From positions 84,547,010 to 84,611,009 of the forward strand of contig CM055312.2 of assembly GCA_029255685.2 (NCBI GenBank): a stretch of 64,000 bases of DNA, read 5' to 3'. A program made the position numbers and the translations under genes. Positions 1 to 11,814 of this stretch are shown piece after piece; within the stretch, counting starts at the first letter, position 1, and every line of letters starts with the position of its first letter. The notes under the pieces are model-generated. The model searched no databases. It saw only the letters and a list, made by a program, of their open reading frames with translations, and was not told the DNA's origin. This DNA comes from Silene conica (Eukaryota; Streptophyta; Magnoliopsida; Caryophyllales; Caryophyllaceae).

Positions 1-2690
1 GTTAAGTCTCTAAAAAATGTTGAGTTTGGGTCAATATGCTGTTTACCTAACAGCGCCTTAGTGGATAAAGGGAACCAAGTGCGTATTTTGTGTGAGAAAA
101 TGGTATCAATCACAAGCCTGTGACGGAAATTGTTGTTGCAAATTAAAAATCGTGTATTAAATTATTATAATTAAAAAAACAAAAAACCCACTTTCTCTCT
201 TTTCATTTCTACACTTATCTCCTTCTAAACACTCTTTGAAAAAATTCAAAAAATCTACACCTACAGTCTCCTTCATCAGACTCTACCATCACACGAAGGT
301 AGGTTCACCACCAAAACACTGCATCAATTACCATACCACTGTTTGCCGCCGTAAAGGTATGCTTATTCATTTGTTAATGTATTCAACCTAAACAGTGTAT
401 TAATGAATTTTCATAAAATTTCAGTGATGATAGTGATACGATTATATGTTCATTAACATTATTTCTAATAGTAATTATTTATTAGAATTGTTTTGTTGAT
501 AATTATTGATTAGTTTGATTAGTTTACTTGACTATAGTGTTAATTGATTAAGCTACTGTGGTCTTGATTAACTATTGCATTAAGATGTTCTTAATGTTGA
601 AATACACATACAAATTCTCCAAAATCAAAGAAATGATAAATGTATATCTGGGTTATGATAACGAATCTGGGTTAGGAGTAAGAGACAGTGTAGATATACC
701 TATAGACTGTAGTTAAGCATGGGTTGGTAATGGATCCTTACTTTTGGCTGTAAGTATCTGTACATTACTCTAACATTGCTAAGTGTAATTAATAATATTT
801 CACTCAAATCCATTAGAATAGGAGAAGTACCTGGGGTGATCTAATAATCAGAAAGCATTGGCCAGACGATCTTGTAAGGAAGCCCCATCATTATCTCTAA
901 TTACAAAAGTTGGTAGTCATAATTCCGAATAAATCTCCAGATAACCCCATTATTAATAACTACCATTAGACGATGAAACCGATAATGAAATACATCTATA
1001 TTATAGTAGCTCACCCTTTTGGCCTTTTATCTGGTTCATTCATAATGTACTTTTATAAATGATATCTAATTTAGACACTCTGGAATACTTGAAAAATCTA
1101 AATTACGGCAGAAAGTGTGGTTAATCCAGAACTGGCTTTAATCAGAATTGATGCATGCTGCTCATTAGCTTTCTTCTTCTTTCCAAATTATAGTGTTCAT
1201 ATGCACCCTTAATCTCATGTAACTATATCTAAACTGGATATCTGATTCTCATCCCTTCGTATATTATACTAGGACAATTGTATTATGTTGGCTATTCGGT
1301 TGTACTATATGAAAACAAGGAAATGGATATTGACAGAGTCAGTACAAGGGAGTAGGGTGGGAGATGGCAATACTACCAACATGCCATGTATAGAGTGACA
1401 TAGTTTATATGTTATAGTAGTAGAATACAGATAATTTATGTGACTGGTTGTATGGAGGTGCGTGATGTTTGAAACCAAAACAAATGATGACCAAATGAGT
1501 GCTGTATAACAGCCTATTTACATTGTAGTTTCAAGTGCTTTCGAAATTATTGAAATTATGAACTCTCAAGCTATTGATGGTGGTAGTTAATTGTGTCTTG
1601 CAGACAGACACGAACAACATTAATCAAATACCAATAAAGAAGCAAAATACAACACCATTAGGAAGTTACTAAACTTTTATGACACTTATCTTTTTTACTT
1701 GTGTTTACATGTTCATTTGCATATCATCTCCTACAATATATAGTGCTTCGTACTATATTTACTCTCAAAGATCCGTTTGAATTCGACCGTTTCAGATTTG
1801 ATTGTATATTTTTAATTTTTTAGTGCATGCAATTTGACATTGTGCTGAAAAGGAGGCATATTGATCAACTTGAGCCCAGAACAATAGGGTTAGGATAGGT
1901 ACGTTTACTATAAATCTGAAGATACCATCTTTCACTTAGATCTTGAATAGGGAGTTGTTTTTGGAATATTATCATCTGCATCAATCAACTAAAACTATTT
2001 TGAATAAATCTTTTACATCATACACATGGTCTCTGGCTCTAAGCTATGAGGCTTGACAATTGGGGGATCCCACCAGCCTCGCAAAAAAATAAAGGTAATT
2101 GAGACTGATACGAGCTTCATAAAGATTGAACTCATTGAAGAAAATTTGGCGTTTAGGACAGTGACGAGGGAAATAACCTAGGGTAGATTCAGTCTTAATA
2201 GTACTTTTGAATTAATAGTGAAGTATTATCTTTAACTTGAGCCCAGAACAATAATGGATTAAATGACCTCATAATTCACAAATACATGTAAGTATCTAAA
2301 TACAGTAAAGAGTCAGGGAGAATTATCGTTATGTTGAGCTTTCTCTTGATTGGGGTATAACCTTATGGTGATTATTTACATGTGTGCACCATCCCTTTGG
2401 ACACTGCGAAAGATAGGCTTCAGCCTCAGAAAAAAACTGTTGGAAATGCGGTTGCTTTACGAAATATAGAGGCATGTTAGGTACAGTCGGCAAAATTACC
2501 AGGGAAGAAGGGATTGCATCCCTCTGGAAAGGAATTGTGCCAGCTTTGCATTGACAATGTTTATATGGTGGTTGAGGGTCAAATTGTATGACCCTGTGAT
2601 TTTTCAGTGCCGTTTTCCATGTTTACATGAATAAGGTACACTGTATTATATACAAATTGAGTTGCTCACATAATCGTTTCATTGACACAG
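1..2690. other. Non-coding stretch upstream of the first F-box-like exon
   Basis: No convincing coding region is visible. A CT-rich stretch at about 181-300 followed by GCCGTAAAG/GTATGC near 350-360 looks like a transcribed leader ending in a splice donor. The next exon begins after TTTCATTGACACAG at 2690, so most of this stretch could be one long leader intron. This is inference from splice-like signals only; transcript data would decide it. Confidence 0.35.
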
Positions 2691-3359
2691 GTTAAGGCAT
2701 TATATGTGGGTGAAGACATTATACTAAAAGAAAACAGAATGATCATCGCCGATTGGTGCAACGGGTGGGTAGTCAATGATGTCGCAGCAGATTACGAAGA
2801 TTTCATTAATTCCAACAAAAAGAATATCAGTTTCCCGTTACAGCCATTAGTAAACGTCAAGTTCACTAGCTACCGGAACCAAGGACCGAAAGCCTGTGTT
2901 TTCAGTGATGAAGACTTAGTTACAAAGATTTTTGAGCTACTTAATAATCGCGACAGATCAAAGATGGTCATGGTTTGCAAAAGATGGTGTCAGTATTTTC
3001 TATTCCATCCACATGCGCCACTCCTTAAATCGGCATATAGTCTTTTTCTGCGCCAAAACGACATCAACGGTGTCCGTATTATTCGTAGGGGTTGCAGAAT
3101 CATATACAAAAGCTGCACGTGTTTCGAACGCACAAAGGATGAAGTTGAAACTCTCGTACATTACCGTCAACTACAAAATCCATTCCAACAAGAACACCTT
3201 CGTGAGCTCAAACCTGAGGAAATGACACAAGTTAAAGAGTTCATACAGTCTTTGCGAAAAGACCCAGCTAGATATGCTATGCTAGATAACTTCGCAAATC
3301 TTGCATTATATCGTTTAAGACTATATTTTCCTCCTAACTTCGCTGAGTTGGAGTATTGA
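2691..3359 (+). CDS. F-box-like protein, coding exon (paralogue A)
   Basis: F-box proteins usually act as substrate receptors of SCF ubiquitin ligases by binding SKP1. The open frame starts directly after an acceptor-like ACACAG at 2690. The first in-frame ATG is at 2739, giving about 206 residues to the TGA at 3357-3359; the frame is open upstream of it, so a start in an earlier exon is possible. An F-box-like helix pattern lies at residues 55-89 counted from that ATG (DEDLVTKIFELL, then RDRSKMVMVCKRW), with the usual V-C-K-R-W core. No Kelch, LRR or FBA repeat is recognisable in the C-terminal half, so no substrate is suggested. It is paralogous to the gene at 5906: both have the F-box followed about 25 residues later by an ING(V/I) segment and a Cys-rich stretch. 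The family assignment rests on the F-box pattern alone. Confidence 0.6.
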   Translation, partial: VKALYVGEDIILKENRMIIADWCNGWVVNDVAADYEDFINSNKKNISFPLQPLVNVKFTSYRNQGPKACVFSDEDLVTKIFELLNNRDRSKMVMVCKRWCQYFLFHPHAPLLKSAYSLFLRQNDINGVRIIRRGCRIIYKSCTCFERTKDEVETLVHYRQLQNPFQQEHLRELKPEEMTQVKEFIQSLRKDPARYAMLDNFANLALYRLRLYFPPNFAELEY

Positions 3360-5905
3360 TGTAAACTATAAATTTTATGAAGATAGTAAGTTTATTACAT
3401 ATGTATACAATCGTGAAAATGATTCACACATTCAAAGACTTCATTCATTAGTTATAATATGAAATAAACCAAAATATCAAAACTTTTATGAAATTACGAA
3501 TATTTAAATTATGAAAAATCCAGATAGAAGATCTAATAAAGAGTCGGGATTCATGACGTTGAACAAACGTCGAATGATTTCAACTACTTCTTTTCTTAAT
3601 TTGCCCCTGTGAATTAAACGCTCATTGTAAAATGATATTTAACATACTAAAATAAATTTGTAAAATTACGACATGAAACAGTGTACCGGCATAACCATGC
3701 TAATTTTAACGCGTTTCTAGAGTTACTGAACTTTTAGTAGACGAAATGTCCACTCAAAATTCAAACTATTGTAAAAATCTGGTTGGTAGCGTAAATAAAA
3801 TTTCATAGATATATGTTTCAGACAACACGTAATAGCTAATCTTTCTATATCCTTGATATTTTTCAAATCTCCAACCTTTTTACTATCTGTGAGGGACTTC
3901 CAGTTTAGATCAAACACGAGGACGGGATCACTAGGTCGAACAAATGTGAGATCGAAAACCCCTAACCACCATTCACCATCAAACCGGAACACAGTCATCA
4001 CAAAAACTCTGTAACACCACGCATACTTCCAGATACTTACTCACTGCTTCTCTACATCAATTTGCTCTTCGCGTTCTCGATCAATTATTCTACACATTAA
4101 TTAATTAAGGTTCTATCCTTTACTTGTTCTTCAATTTGACCTTTTTTTATCGCTTCTGTTAATGATTTATTTGCTGTTTAATCTGCACTTTTATAGTTTA
4201 ATTTATTGTTCGATCTCATGATTTACTGTTGGAAGTTGATGTAACTCTATTGTGGTAGGACACTTGCTGCCCCTCCATCATTTGTTTACCTTTTTTTATC
4301 AGCTGCTAGGGGGTGTTTTAATCAAAATTAAACAAGTGATAGGGTCGGAGAGAATATTAATTTCGGAATTTTTAAACTTTATGGCTTCAGGAGTCCAGTC
4401 TAACTTGCAGATTTAGTAGCTTCAGTTTATGAAGGTCTGGTTTTGAAATGATTTTATATCTTCAGCTCTTTTGGTTAATCACTTTACGTGTCTGATTCGC
4501 GTGCTGGCATGATAAGCAACCGATGTAAACAGAGATAATAAGTAATAGAATTCTGAGAACTGTATTAGTATACCTAAAACTTCCTGATCTTTGTGATTTC
4601 ATGATTTCTTCATGGTTTTCAGAATTTTGTTCATTAAGTTTATTGGTTTAGGTTCTAGCATCTCAACTTATAATAGCTATTTTAGTCAATCACTTTAAGT
4701 CCCTGAACCTAGACCTGTCGTAATAAGCAACTGATGGAAACAGAGTTAGAAAATAATAGAATTAGAAAAGCTGTATTAGTAGGTATTAAGTTTGTTTTCA
4801 AATGTTGATACTTGGTAGACTTCTGCGGTTGTGAGGTAATTTTGCATGGCTTGTGTGATAATGTCGCGATTGCTTAAGAATATTGTTAAAAAAAATGTGA
4901 GGAATAGGCATTCTGCTTGTGTGTTTGTATTACATTTGTTTGAGAATGATGTTCATAGATTTGTGAGATTAAGCTCGTGTGACCATTTCAAGTTTGTTTA
5001 AGTCCGGCTTCTTGTGGATCATATTGAGTTTGTTTAAGAATGTTGTAAATATACGCGTGAGTTAACTTTGTTAGGTTTTGGGCTTCTGTGATCTGAATGA
5101 GATTGATAAATACTGTTGTCAATAGTTTGTCTTTTGTGTGATAATTTTGAGATTGCCAGTTTTTCGTTCATCAAGTTTATTGCTTTAAGTTTTATCTTTT
5201 CGAATTATAATGCTGCTGTTTTACTGCACGGGACATCCGCATAAGATAAAAACATAGGATAAGACAATATAACAAAAGTAAAAGAAGATAATAGCCTAAG
5301 GATATGAGGGTCAAGTATAACTTACAAGCTTCACTAGATTACGTTTGGTTTTATAGTTGCTTGGTCTAAAATATTCATTCACTCTCTTAGCAATTAATTA
5401 CTTCTTATCTATGATTTTTAGTTCACCCATGTTACCCTATCTCCTCCTGCCTCATTGCTACTTTTGCAAGGTGTTACAGTGTATCTCGTGTAGCCTTAGT
5501 GTAGTTGAATTCAACAATTACGTTTGCGACACAACTGTAAAAATATATAGCTTACTTTGTGAGGCTAAAGGAGGTCTACTTGTTAGTTGTGTAAGCATTA
5601 TGCTGAATGTGCAGATTATTATGTACACATGAAAAATTGCAGCTGGCTAGCAAATATCACAGAACCCCAACTACACCCATACTGGACTTAAGTATCATTG
5701 ACGACTCTAACATTGAATAATTAATCAATGAAATTTTAGAAAGGTTGAAGTTTATGTCATGTAGTCCCATGTACTGCGGATATCGTACCCACGTTCAATA
5801 TCAGTCAAATAACAAAAAAAAAACAGATATGACATGTAAACTGTTTTGAGTTAAGGTTTGGTGGTAAATTAAGTATTGGGTTTCTTTGTCTGCAATTAAA
5901 TAGGT
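3360..5905. other. Spacer between the two F-box-like genes
   Basis: AT-rich and without a convincing gene apart from a weak minus-strand frame at 3723-3998. The part after about 4000 (TTTGCTCTTCGCGTTCTC...) resembles a transcribed leader, and the acceptor-like TTAAATAG at 5903, just before the ATG at 5906, suggests the second gene has a leader intron like the first. Confidence 0.3.
3723..3998 (-). CDS. Weak hypothetical ORF between the F-box-like genes
   Basis: A 91-codon minus-strand frame from the ATG at 3998-3996. The translation is not low-complexity (it contains FDGEWWLGVFDLTF and FYLRYQPDFYNS) and could be an exon remnant of a host gene, but I recognise no family and see no good splice sites around it. 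It may equally be a chance ORF. Confidence 0.15.
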   Translation of the reverse strand: MTVFRFDGEWWLGVFDLTFVRPSDPVLVFDLNWKSLTDSKKVGDLKNIKDIERLAITCCLKHISMKFYLRYQPDFYNSLNFEWTFRLLKVQ

Positions 5906-6427
5906 ATGCCTCGCTGTACTGGTGTTGGCTACTTTTACAGAGAAGACAAGCGTGAGTTTGAGAATGACTACATCCGATGGAAAAAGGAGCAGTTCAAATC
6001 TAAATCATTGTTCGAAACACAGTATGTGCTAAAAGAGACGACGGTAGGCGATCAAATTAACCATATCTTGCTCAGTTCTGATGTGCTGATGACTAGCATT
6101 TTCGAGAGGCTCAATCATAAGGACAAACGTAGTATGTCTGAAGTGTGCAGAAAGTGGGCTTCTTTATTTGCAATTGGGAAAGATACATCTAAGATGACAA
6201 CTGATTATAAAAGTCAGGTGAAGAGAGAAGAGATAAACGGGATAATTGTCAGATCAAGATGGGGTCGTGTGTTTTCTATCCAGTGTTGCTGCCTTGATTT
6301 ACCGGAAAAAGACGCAAGGTATGTCTACCATTGTTGGATGGAGGGAAACAGAGACATGGATGATCCAACTGTCCATGACGATGGCCCCTTTGATTTATGG
6401 TCAGAGGATGAAGCGTATTATGATTAA
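5906..6427 (+). CDS. F-box-like protein (paralogue B)
   Basis: A 173-residue frame from the ATG at 5906, which lies 3 bases after an acceptor-like TTAAATAG, to the TAA at 6425-6427. Residues 54-88 match an F-box (LLSSDVLMTSIFERLNHKDK, then SMSEVCRKWASLF), implying SKP1 binding in an SCF ligase if the protein is functional. The N-terminal 50 residues are basic and charged, and the last 25 are strongly acidic (WSEDEAYYD at the end). It shares the post-F-box EEINGI and Cys-rich segments with paralogue A but has a shorter, different tail, so the two are old or fast-diverging tandem duplicates. No substrate-binding repeats are visible; a truncated F-box gene is possible. Confidence 0.6.
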   Translation: MPRCTGVGYFYREDKREFENDYIRWKKEQFKSKSLFETQYVLKETTVGDQINHILLSSDVLMTSIFERLNHKDKRSMSEVCRKWASLFAIGKDTSKMTTDYKSQVKREEINGIIVRSRWGRVFSIQCCCLDLPEKDARYVYHCWMEGNRDMDDPTVHDDGPFDLWSEDEAYYD

Positions 6428-6990
6428 GAATATTAAACCCAACACAGTAGCTTTAATGCAACGGTGATGAATTGTAATCTAAATTAATGCAAACCAGGAA
6501 CTCTTAGTTAAAGCTTTTATTGAATAACAACAAACAATTGATGGTATAAACATGTTACATCATGTCGCGATTTAGTATATTCAAATATGCTATACTTGTA
6601 TTAAATTTATAATCTGCATTTGTTCTTACGTTGTGAACTCTTTCCGTGTACGACATATGTAAGGCTAGGTTATTATCTTTAATAATTCTTCAAATTCATA
6701 CGTTCAAAGCAATTGATTAATTTGAAAAAGTCAGAGTTCAATAATTAAGAAGGAAGACATTTTAAGATTGTAAGCCGATGTTTGTTATAAATACAGATTA
6801 ACCTGGACTATTTATAAATTACATATATATCTTACTTATATTCACATAATTTATACGAGATACCCGATAGATGTACTATAACATTATAATCAAATACGTA
6901 TATCTTCTTATTTTTACACAAAACAAAAAATATATAAATAGATGATCAATGCAAATAGATATGATACGAAAAATAGCGATCATTGGAAGT
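6428..6990. other. AT-rich stretch before a Helitron 3' end
   Basis: No gene is visible. If the Helitron whose 3' end is at 7021 is of ordinary length, this stretch is part of it, but no canonical 5' TC end was recognised to its left. Confidence 0.4.
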
Positions 6991-7021
6991 CCGCGCGCAT
7001 CGCGCGCGGAGTAACAACTAG
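6991..7021 (+). mobile_element. Helitron 3' terminus (5' end not found)
   Basis: A GC-only hairpin CCGCGCGC-ATC-GCGCGCGG (6991-7009) is followed by a short spacer and CTAG (7018-7021), then a host T. This is the defining 3' end of a plant Helitron (hairpin, about 10 nt, CTRR, insertion between A and T). The body must lie to the left. I could not find a matching 5' TC terminus in 1-6990, so the element length is unknown and might include one or both F-box-like genes. Confidence 0.75.
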
Positions 7022-7302
7022 TAAATAAAAACAAACAAATTTCATTAAAAAAATTTAATAATCATAATTTTCGGGGATGATTTTTATCGTATAAAATTCG
7101 ATTTATATTGTATTGATTCAATCTTTATTATATCAACAAATAAATCATATAAATTAAGTTAATTTAACATTTAAATTAACAAAATGGGCCAAAAAGGAAA
7201 AAAACTAAGAACCTCTCGATTTAATATCAAAAAAATCAAGAAACGATTTAACATCATATGAAAAGTCAAGAATATACATATTAAAACAATTCTGAAGTCG
7301 GT
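7022..7302 (-). mobile_element. Leader remnant of a minus-strand copia element
   Basis: AT-rich sequence adjoining the primer-binding site of the LTR at 7317-8359. On the minus strand it would be the untranslated leader after that site. It ends where the Helitron 3' end begins, so the Helitron interrupted or replaced the rest. Confidence 0.4.
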
Positions 7303-7314
7303 GCTCAGATACCA
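7303..7314 (-). promoter_or_regulatory. tRNA-iMet primer-binding site of copia relic
   Basis: On the minus strand this reads TGGTATCTGAGC, one base from the standard plant copia site TGGTATCAGAGC, and starts two bases after the end of the LTR. It fixes the LTR as a 5' LTR on the minus strand. Confidence 0.75.
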
Positions 7315-7316
7315 CT

Positions 7317-8359
7317 TGTAAGAAATATCGTATATTTCATTATGAGATTAATCGTATTAATGTCATAAGGAAAGATTATATCAAAATTAATTTTAATATG
7401 AATGCAACAAAAGTAATTAAATCGATATAAGAAGGTAAGGAATAACCTTTGGTTATTTGCTTCGGCCTAAGAAAAACCTAGAATAATAGATTTCAAAGTA
7501 CCTCCCACTAGTTGCACCCTAGATAATCCAAGAATATGCCTTGCTCGATTTCGGTTTTGTGTTAGACCAAAAACGATTGCCTCACAGTTTGAGTAAAATC
7601 TCACATTTTACCTTATGACACGACCTGCCACACTTTTTCGTCAACCTTTGGGTTTAATGTAAAGTCTTATATAAGGAGGAAATAATGTGAGAATCTAAAC
7701 AAGATTAGGACTCTCGTTTGGTACACAAGTCTCACGGCCCAAAACTCCTTCCATAGCCGATTTTTGCGTAAAATAATAAAAAGTAATTTTATTAATCATT
7801 GGAATATATATTTTGGAAGTTGTTATATTTATATTTATATATTTATAATGTATGGACCGAAATTTCGGTGCCCATGGAAAACTGATTTTTCGTGACTTAT
7901 CCAATATTATAATTTAACATATATATAAATATGGCAATAGAATATAATTAATTATCGTATAATTAATTAACTTTAATATCACATATTAAAACTTATATCA
8001 CATATTAAAACTTATAAATATCATATTTATATTTATTTAGAATTATCATTTTGATTCATTTTTCCTAATAATCATTTAATAGTATAAATAATTATTCGTA
8101 TTATTTACATGACTAATATTTAGTCAATTTAGGCATCTATGTAATATATCAGTATATAATCACATTTCTTGGAACCATCTTATATGTGTGACCGATATGA
8201 ACCAACTAATCACCGCCATCAGTATGACAGTAACGTCAAACTTCTAGCAAAGCCAACCATTACTGATTTTAGTTGATAAATATACAACGTATTCATTTGT
8301 GATTTTGTAAGAGATTTAGATTGTAGTCGCATTAACTGTGAAGAACACATGCTCCAACA
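7317..8359 (-). mobile_element. Diverged copia LTR (about 1043 bp)
   Basis: On the minus strand it begins TGTTGGAGC (8359) and ends TTCTTACA (7317), next to a primer-binding site. It is recognisably related to the 991-bp LTRs at 17664 and 36690: around 8187-8290 it carries the reverse complement of their TGATCAACTGGT / CCGCCATC / GACGTTATTGTCATAC region, and around 7500-7530 the counterpart of their GGTGCAAGTTATAGGAGGGA region. It is an older member or sister family. No partner LTR is seen. Confidence 0.7.
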
Positions 8360-9848
8360 TGAATAAGACCTATGGGGGTGTTACAACTAAGGCGACAATA
8401 GACAAACAATATTCCAATTGATCTGATCCGGTCTTGGACCAGAATTTCCACATCCGTTCCAGACCATAATTTTTTTTATTCTAGTTCACCATTTCTCATT
8501 TCATTTCCGTTCTGATTCAAACAGGTGCACAGTTCTACTCGCCTCCCCAATCCTTATGGATAACCAACTAATGCTCTCTATTGTCCAATGCATTAAATTG
8601 AGATGTGAAAACTAATCGATAATACAATTATTTATTTCAAAACTTTCAAGGAAAAAATAATTGAAGGAGTACCATGTGCCTTTTGTGGACGCAGGGATTT
8701 TGATATATCGTTAAATCTTAAATGGGTTGATCATAAAAAAAAGATTAGACTGTTTAACATTTATTTTTGATTAATGTTAGGGGTCCAACTATTTCTTTTC
8801 CCATAGTTTTCCAATCCTCATAAACGCATGATCTAACATATTTTCAAGTTAGACTTTAAATTAATAAACACCAATTCTTGAATACGGGTACAATTCGTCA
8901 CAAGTTGAAGAGTGATAATGATTCTCTCATGAAATGCAGGTGGATCCATCATGAAATGCTCCATTTTCTCTCACTTGTTTTCCCACTTGCTTTTTTTGTG
9001 AGAGATACATAGCCGTTTTTAATTTATGACAGATAATATCCGTTACAAACAAGACGATTTAATTAATAGAATAGATATGCTTGGCAAAGGTCATTCTTGT
9101 ATAGTCGAGCAATTTGTGATTTATGTATGCAGTAGTATTTATTTAGATGCACCGGCCATTGACAGGATGCCATCTTAGCATCTTTATTTAACAAGTTCGA
9201 GGTTGATTTTAGGACTTGCTTTTAGTTTCTCTAAACTTTGCCTTTGTGTCCATGTATGGAAGCCAAAACATGCACATATTGTTATCTAATTTAATTCTCC
9301 CGTCTATTTGTTTTCTTCCTATTTTCTTAAACGGATTATTTAAAAAAAATTCATTTGTCTATTTAAAAAAATTTTAATTATATTTTATTCATACCTTTCT
9401 TCTACTAACAAATCCACCCCATTTTTCTACTCATATTTTATTAATTTCATTATTATTTGTGACCCACAATTCATTATTTAACTCTTAATTATTCATCATC
9501 ACTCTTATCCCAAACCCCACTCAATCCTTTCTTCATTATTATACATTATTTCTTAAGAAAATCCATTATAGGAGGGAATACAAGATCTCAATGAATACGG
9601 ACTCGTCACAAGCTGAAGGCACTATCCAAGTATCCATCACAAGTTGAAGACTGATAGTGACCCTCACACAAAATACAAGTTGCACTACCCATAAAATGCT
9701 CCATTTTTCTCCCGCTTGCTCTATTGTGACTTTTGTGAGAAAGAAATATCCGCTAATAACTTGTGACAAATAGTACCGCCATAAGTAAGACATTTTTCGG
9801 TAAATATAAATCTTAATTAGCATAAATATATACAAATTTATTATGTTA
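8360..9848. other. Intergenic, with two copies of a dispersed repeat
   Basis: No gene. Two related segments, about 8885-9055 and 9590-9795, share the order CGTCACAAG(T/C)TGAAG, a block containing ATAAAATGCTCCATTTT or its variant, then a TTGTGAGA-like box and CCGTTACAAACAAG-like ends. They are probably degenerate MITEs of one family; a third, inverted, copy lies at about 11345-11510. Confidence 0.5.
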
Positions 9849-9900
9849 TCTATATTATACTAAAAGAATAAGAAAAGTACAATTTTTCTCTCTTAAATAT
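9849..9900 (+). mobile_element. Probable Helitron 5' terminus
   Basis: A/TCTATATTATACTAAAAG at 9849 closely resembles the 5' ends of the two complete Helitrons in this window (TCTATATAATAGTATAAAAG at 15267 minus, TCTTTATACTATAAAAGG at 39124 plus). No hairpin plus CTAG end in the same orientation was found to the right, so the element may be truncated. Confidence 0.45.
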
Positions 9901-10464
9901 TTTTAACTAAAAATTGAGCCAAACTTTAGCAAGTCATTACAGATATATATAGTGGGCTTAATATATGATCTTCATGTGTAACAATCTCTCAAGTAACTTC
10001 GCAACTTTCATAGTTATATTTTATTCTTTCTTATCTCATTTCTCCAGTATATACTCCCTCCATTCATATCCACATTACATATTTGGATTTTATACACTAT
10101 TTACAAATCAATGTTCGGTATTAATTTTCTCCTAATACGTAAGAGAAAATATATTTATGCGGGATCTTGTTTGATTCGTCTTCACGAGTACATTAAAAAT
10201 ATCTAACTTTTATAATTTTTGCGAATACGTAGCTAAAGATATTTAGCACGGTAAACGTGCGTTGACAAACGTGAAAAAGCAAATGTGTAAAGTGGATATG
10301 AATGGAGGGAGAGAGGGAGTATATCATGAATATTGTAAGTATTTTTTATATAAAAATTATGTAGATTTTACCCATAATATTAAACGAGAATCTGTGTTTT
10401 TCACTCTTCTTTTTTATATCGTTAATCTCTCTAATGCAACCAAAATTACAAATATAGCTAGCTA

Positions 10465-10739
10465 CAGGGACGAAACTCGAAGGAAAAGTGAAAGAGGGTC
10501 GAAAAGTATATAAGCGATATAATTTTAGAAAATAATGAGCATAATAAGTATTCCAAAAAAAATGAACATAATAAATATGCAAAAATTGTCAATAAGGGGA
10601 GTTGAACCCTTGTTCCCAATCTAAAAGTAACAAGTAATAATCGACTTAGCTACTAACTTAGAATGTTTACTGATACATATGATACTTATTTGTTAGCCCG
10701 GGCGATGCCCCCTAGGGCCCAAGCATAGCTTCGCCTCTG
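10465..10739. mobile_element. Non-autonomous hAT MITE (275 bp)
   Basis: The ends CAGGGACGAA (10465) and, inverted, CAGAGGCGAA (10739) form hAT-type terminal repeats, flanked by a perfect 8-bp target duplication GCTAGCTA at 10457-10464 and 10740-10747. No transposase is encoded. The 8-bp duplication and the CAGRG start are diagnostic of the hAT superfamily. Confidence 0.85.
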
Positions 10740-10747
10740 GCTAGCTA

Positions 10748-11814
10748 TATAGATCATCAATCGGAAGCTTTAACACCTAAAAATTAGCATATGTTTACGT
10801 AGTTAAACAACACTTAATATTATACATTAAAAACTTTAATAATTAAAAATAAAAATCAAAGTATGTTTATATACTATTAGACAATCACAAGCAACAAGTC
10901 AATTTAATCGGGTTAATTGCATATTAGGCCTTAATCTCTCCTTATTGACCTTGGTCACTTAAACCCTTCCAAGCAAAAAGTCACGACCTAGGTCAATAAA
11001 CCCTCCCAAACAACCACTTTTTTAGCTTTTTTTTCTTTTTTCTCAAATGGTTGCAACCAATTAAAATGTGCCACGTATGAGGTCAATTGGTCAGTCAATT
11101 TACCTCAAATTGGGTCGATTTGTGACTCAAATCAACTTGAGTCGATTCCAATCAATTTCTTAATTACAATTAACTTGACTCGACCCCAAATCGACCTCCC
11201 AGTCGACCTTGCTTGGGGATGGTCTTAGCTCTAATTGTTAAGGTCTCTATACATAATGTTTGGAAAGGTCATTCATTCGTACGAGATCTACAATGGTATA
11301 CTACTAAAAGTCTAAAATATAAAAGTTCAAAATAGTTTTGGTAGTGAGTCTTGTGTGACGGGTCACCATTTGTGATGAATATTTTGTGAGATAAAATGGA
11401 TACAAAATGAGTTACTGGAGGGAGGGGACCACATGAATAGTGTCAGAGAGAGAGAAAAAGTGGATAACTTGTGAGAGAAAACGATATCCGTCACAAACTT
11501 GTTACAGCGAGAATTTGTGTAGTTTTGGCGCTCGAGTCAGCCTTGCCCGTGATACCTACATTGTCTAGATTTTATATTATATGAAATTGAATTGTGTTGA
11601 CTTGCGTCATTCATACGAAGTACTATCTTATTTGTGATATGTTTGTGGGTTATGCTACTCAATCAAGTACTCCTTTTATCCCCGTTAATAATTATTAATT
11701 TATTAGATTTAATGCTCGCACGATATTCGTGTTAATTTGTAATAGCCTATGATTATTACCATTATTTAATTTTGATAAACTGAACATATAGAAGTATAAC
11801 CGAATAAGTATTTA
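10748..11814. other. Intergenic repeat-like DNA
   Basis: No gene. The 10915-11220 part (GGTCACTTAAACCC, CCTCCC, GTCGACC clusters) resembles degenerate transposon termini, and about 11345-11510 is an inverted copy of the dispersed repeat seen at 8885 and 9590. Confidence 0.35.

Noticed and set aside
5357..5632. 91-codon frame between the F-box genes
   Set aside because: Hydrophobic, Cys-rich composition typical of AT-rich chance frames; no motif or splice context.
10693..10716. GC-rich CCCGGGCGATGCCCCCTAG as a Helitron 3' end
   Set aside because: The CTAG follows the hairpin without the usual spacer and is followed by G, and the sequence lies inside a hAT MITE with exact 8-bp duplications.
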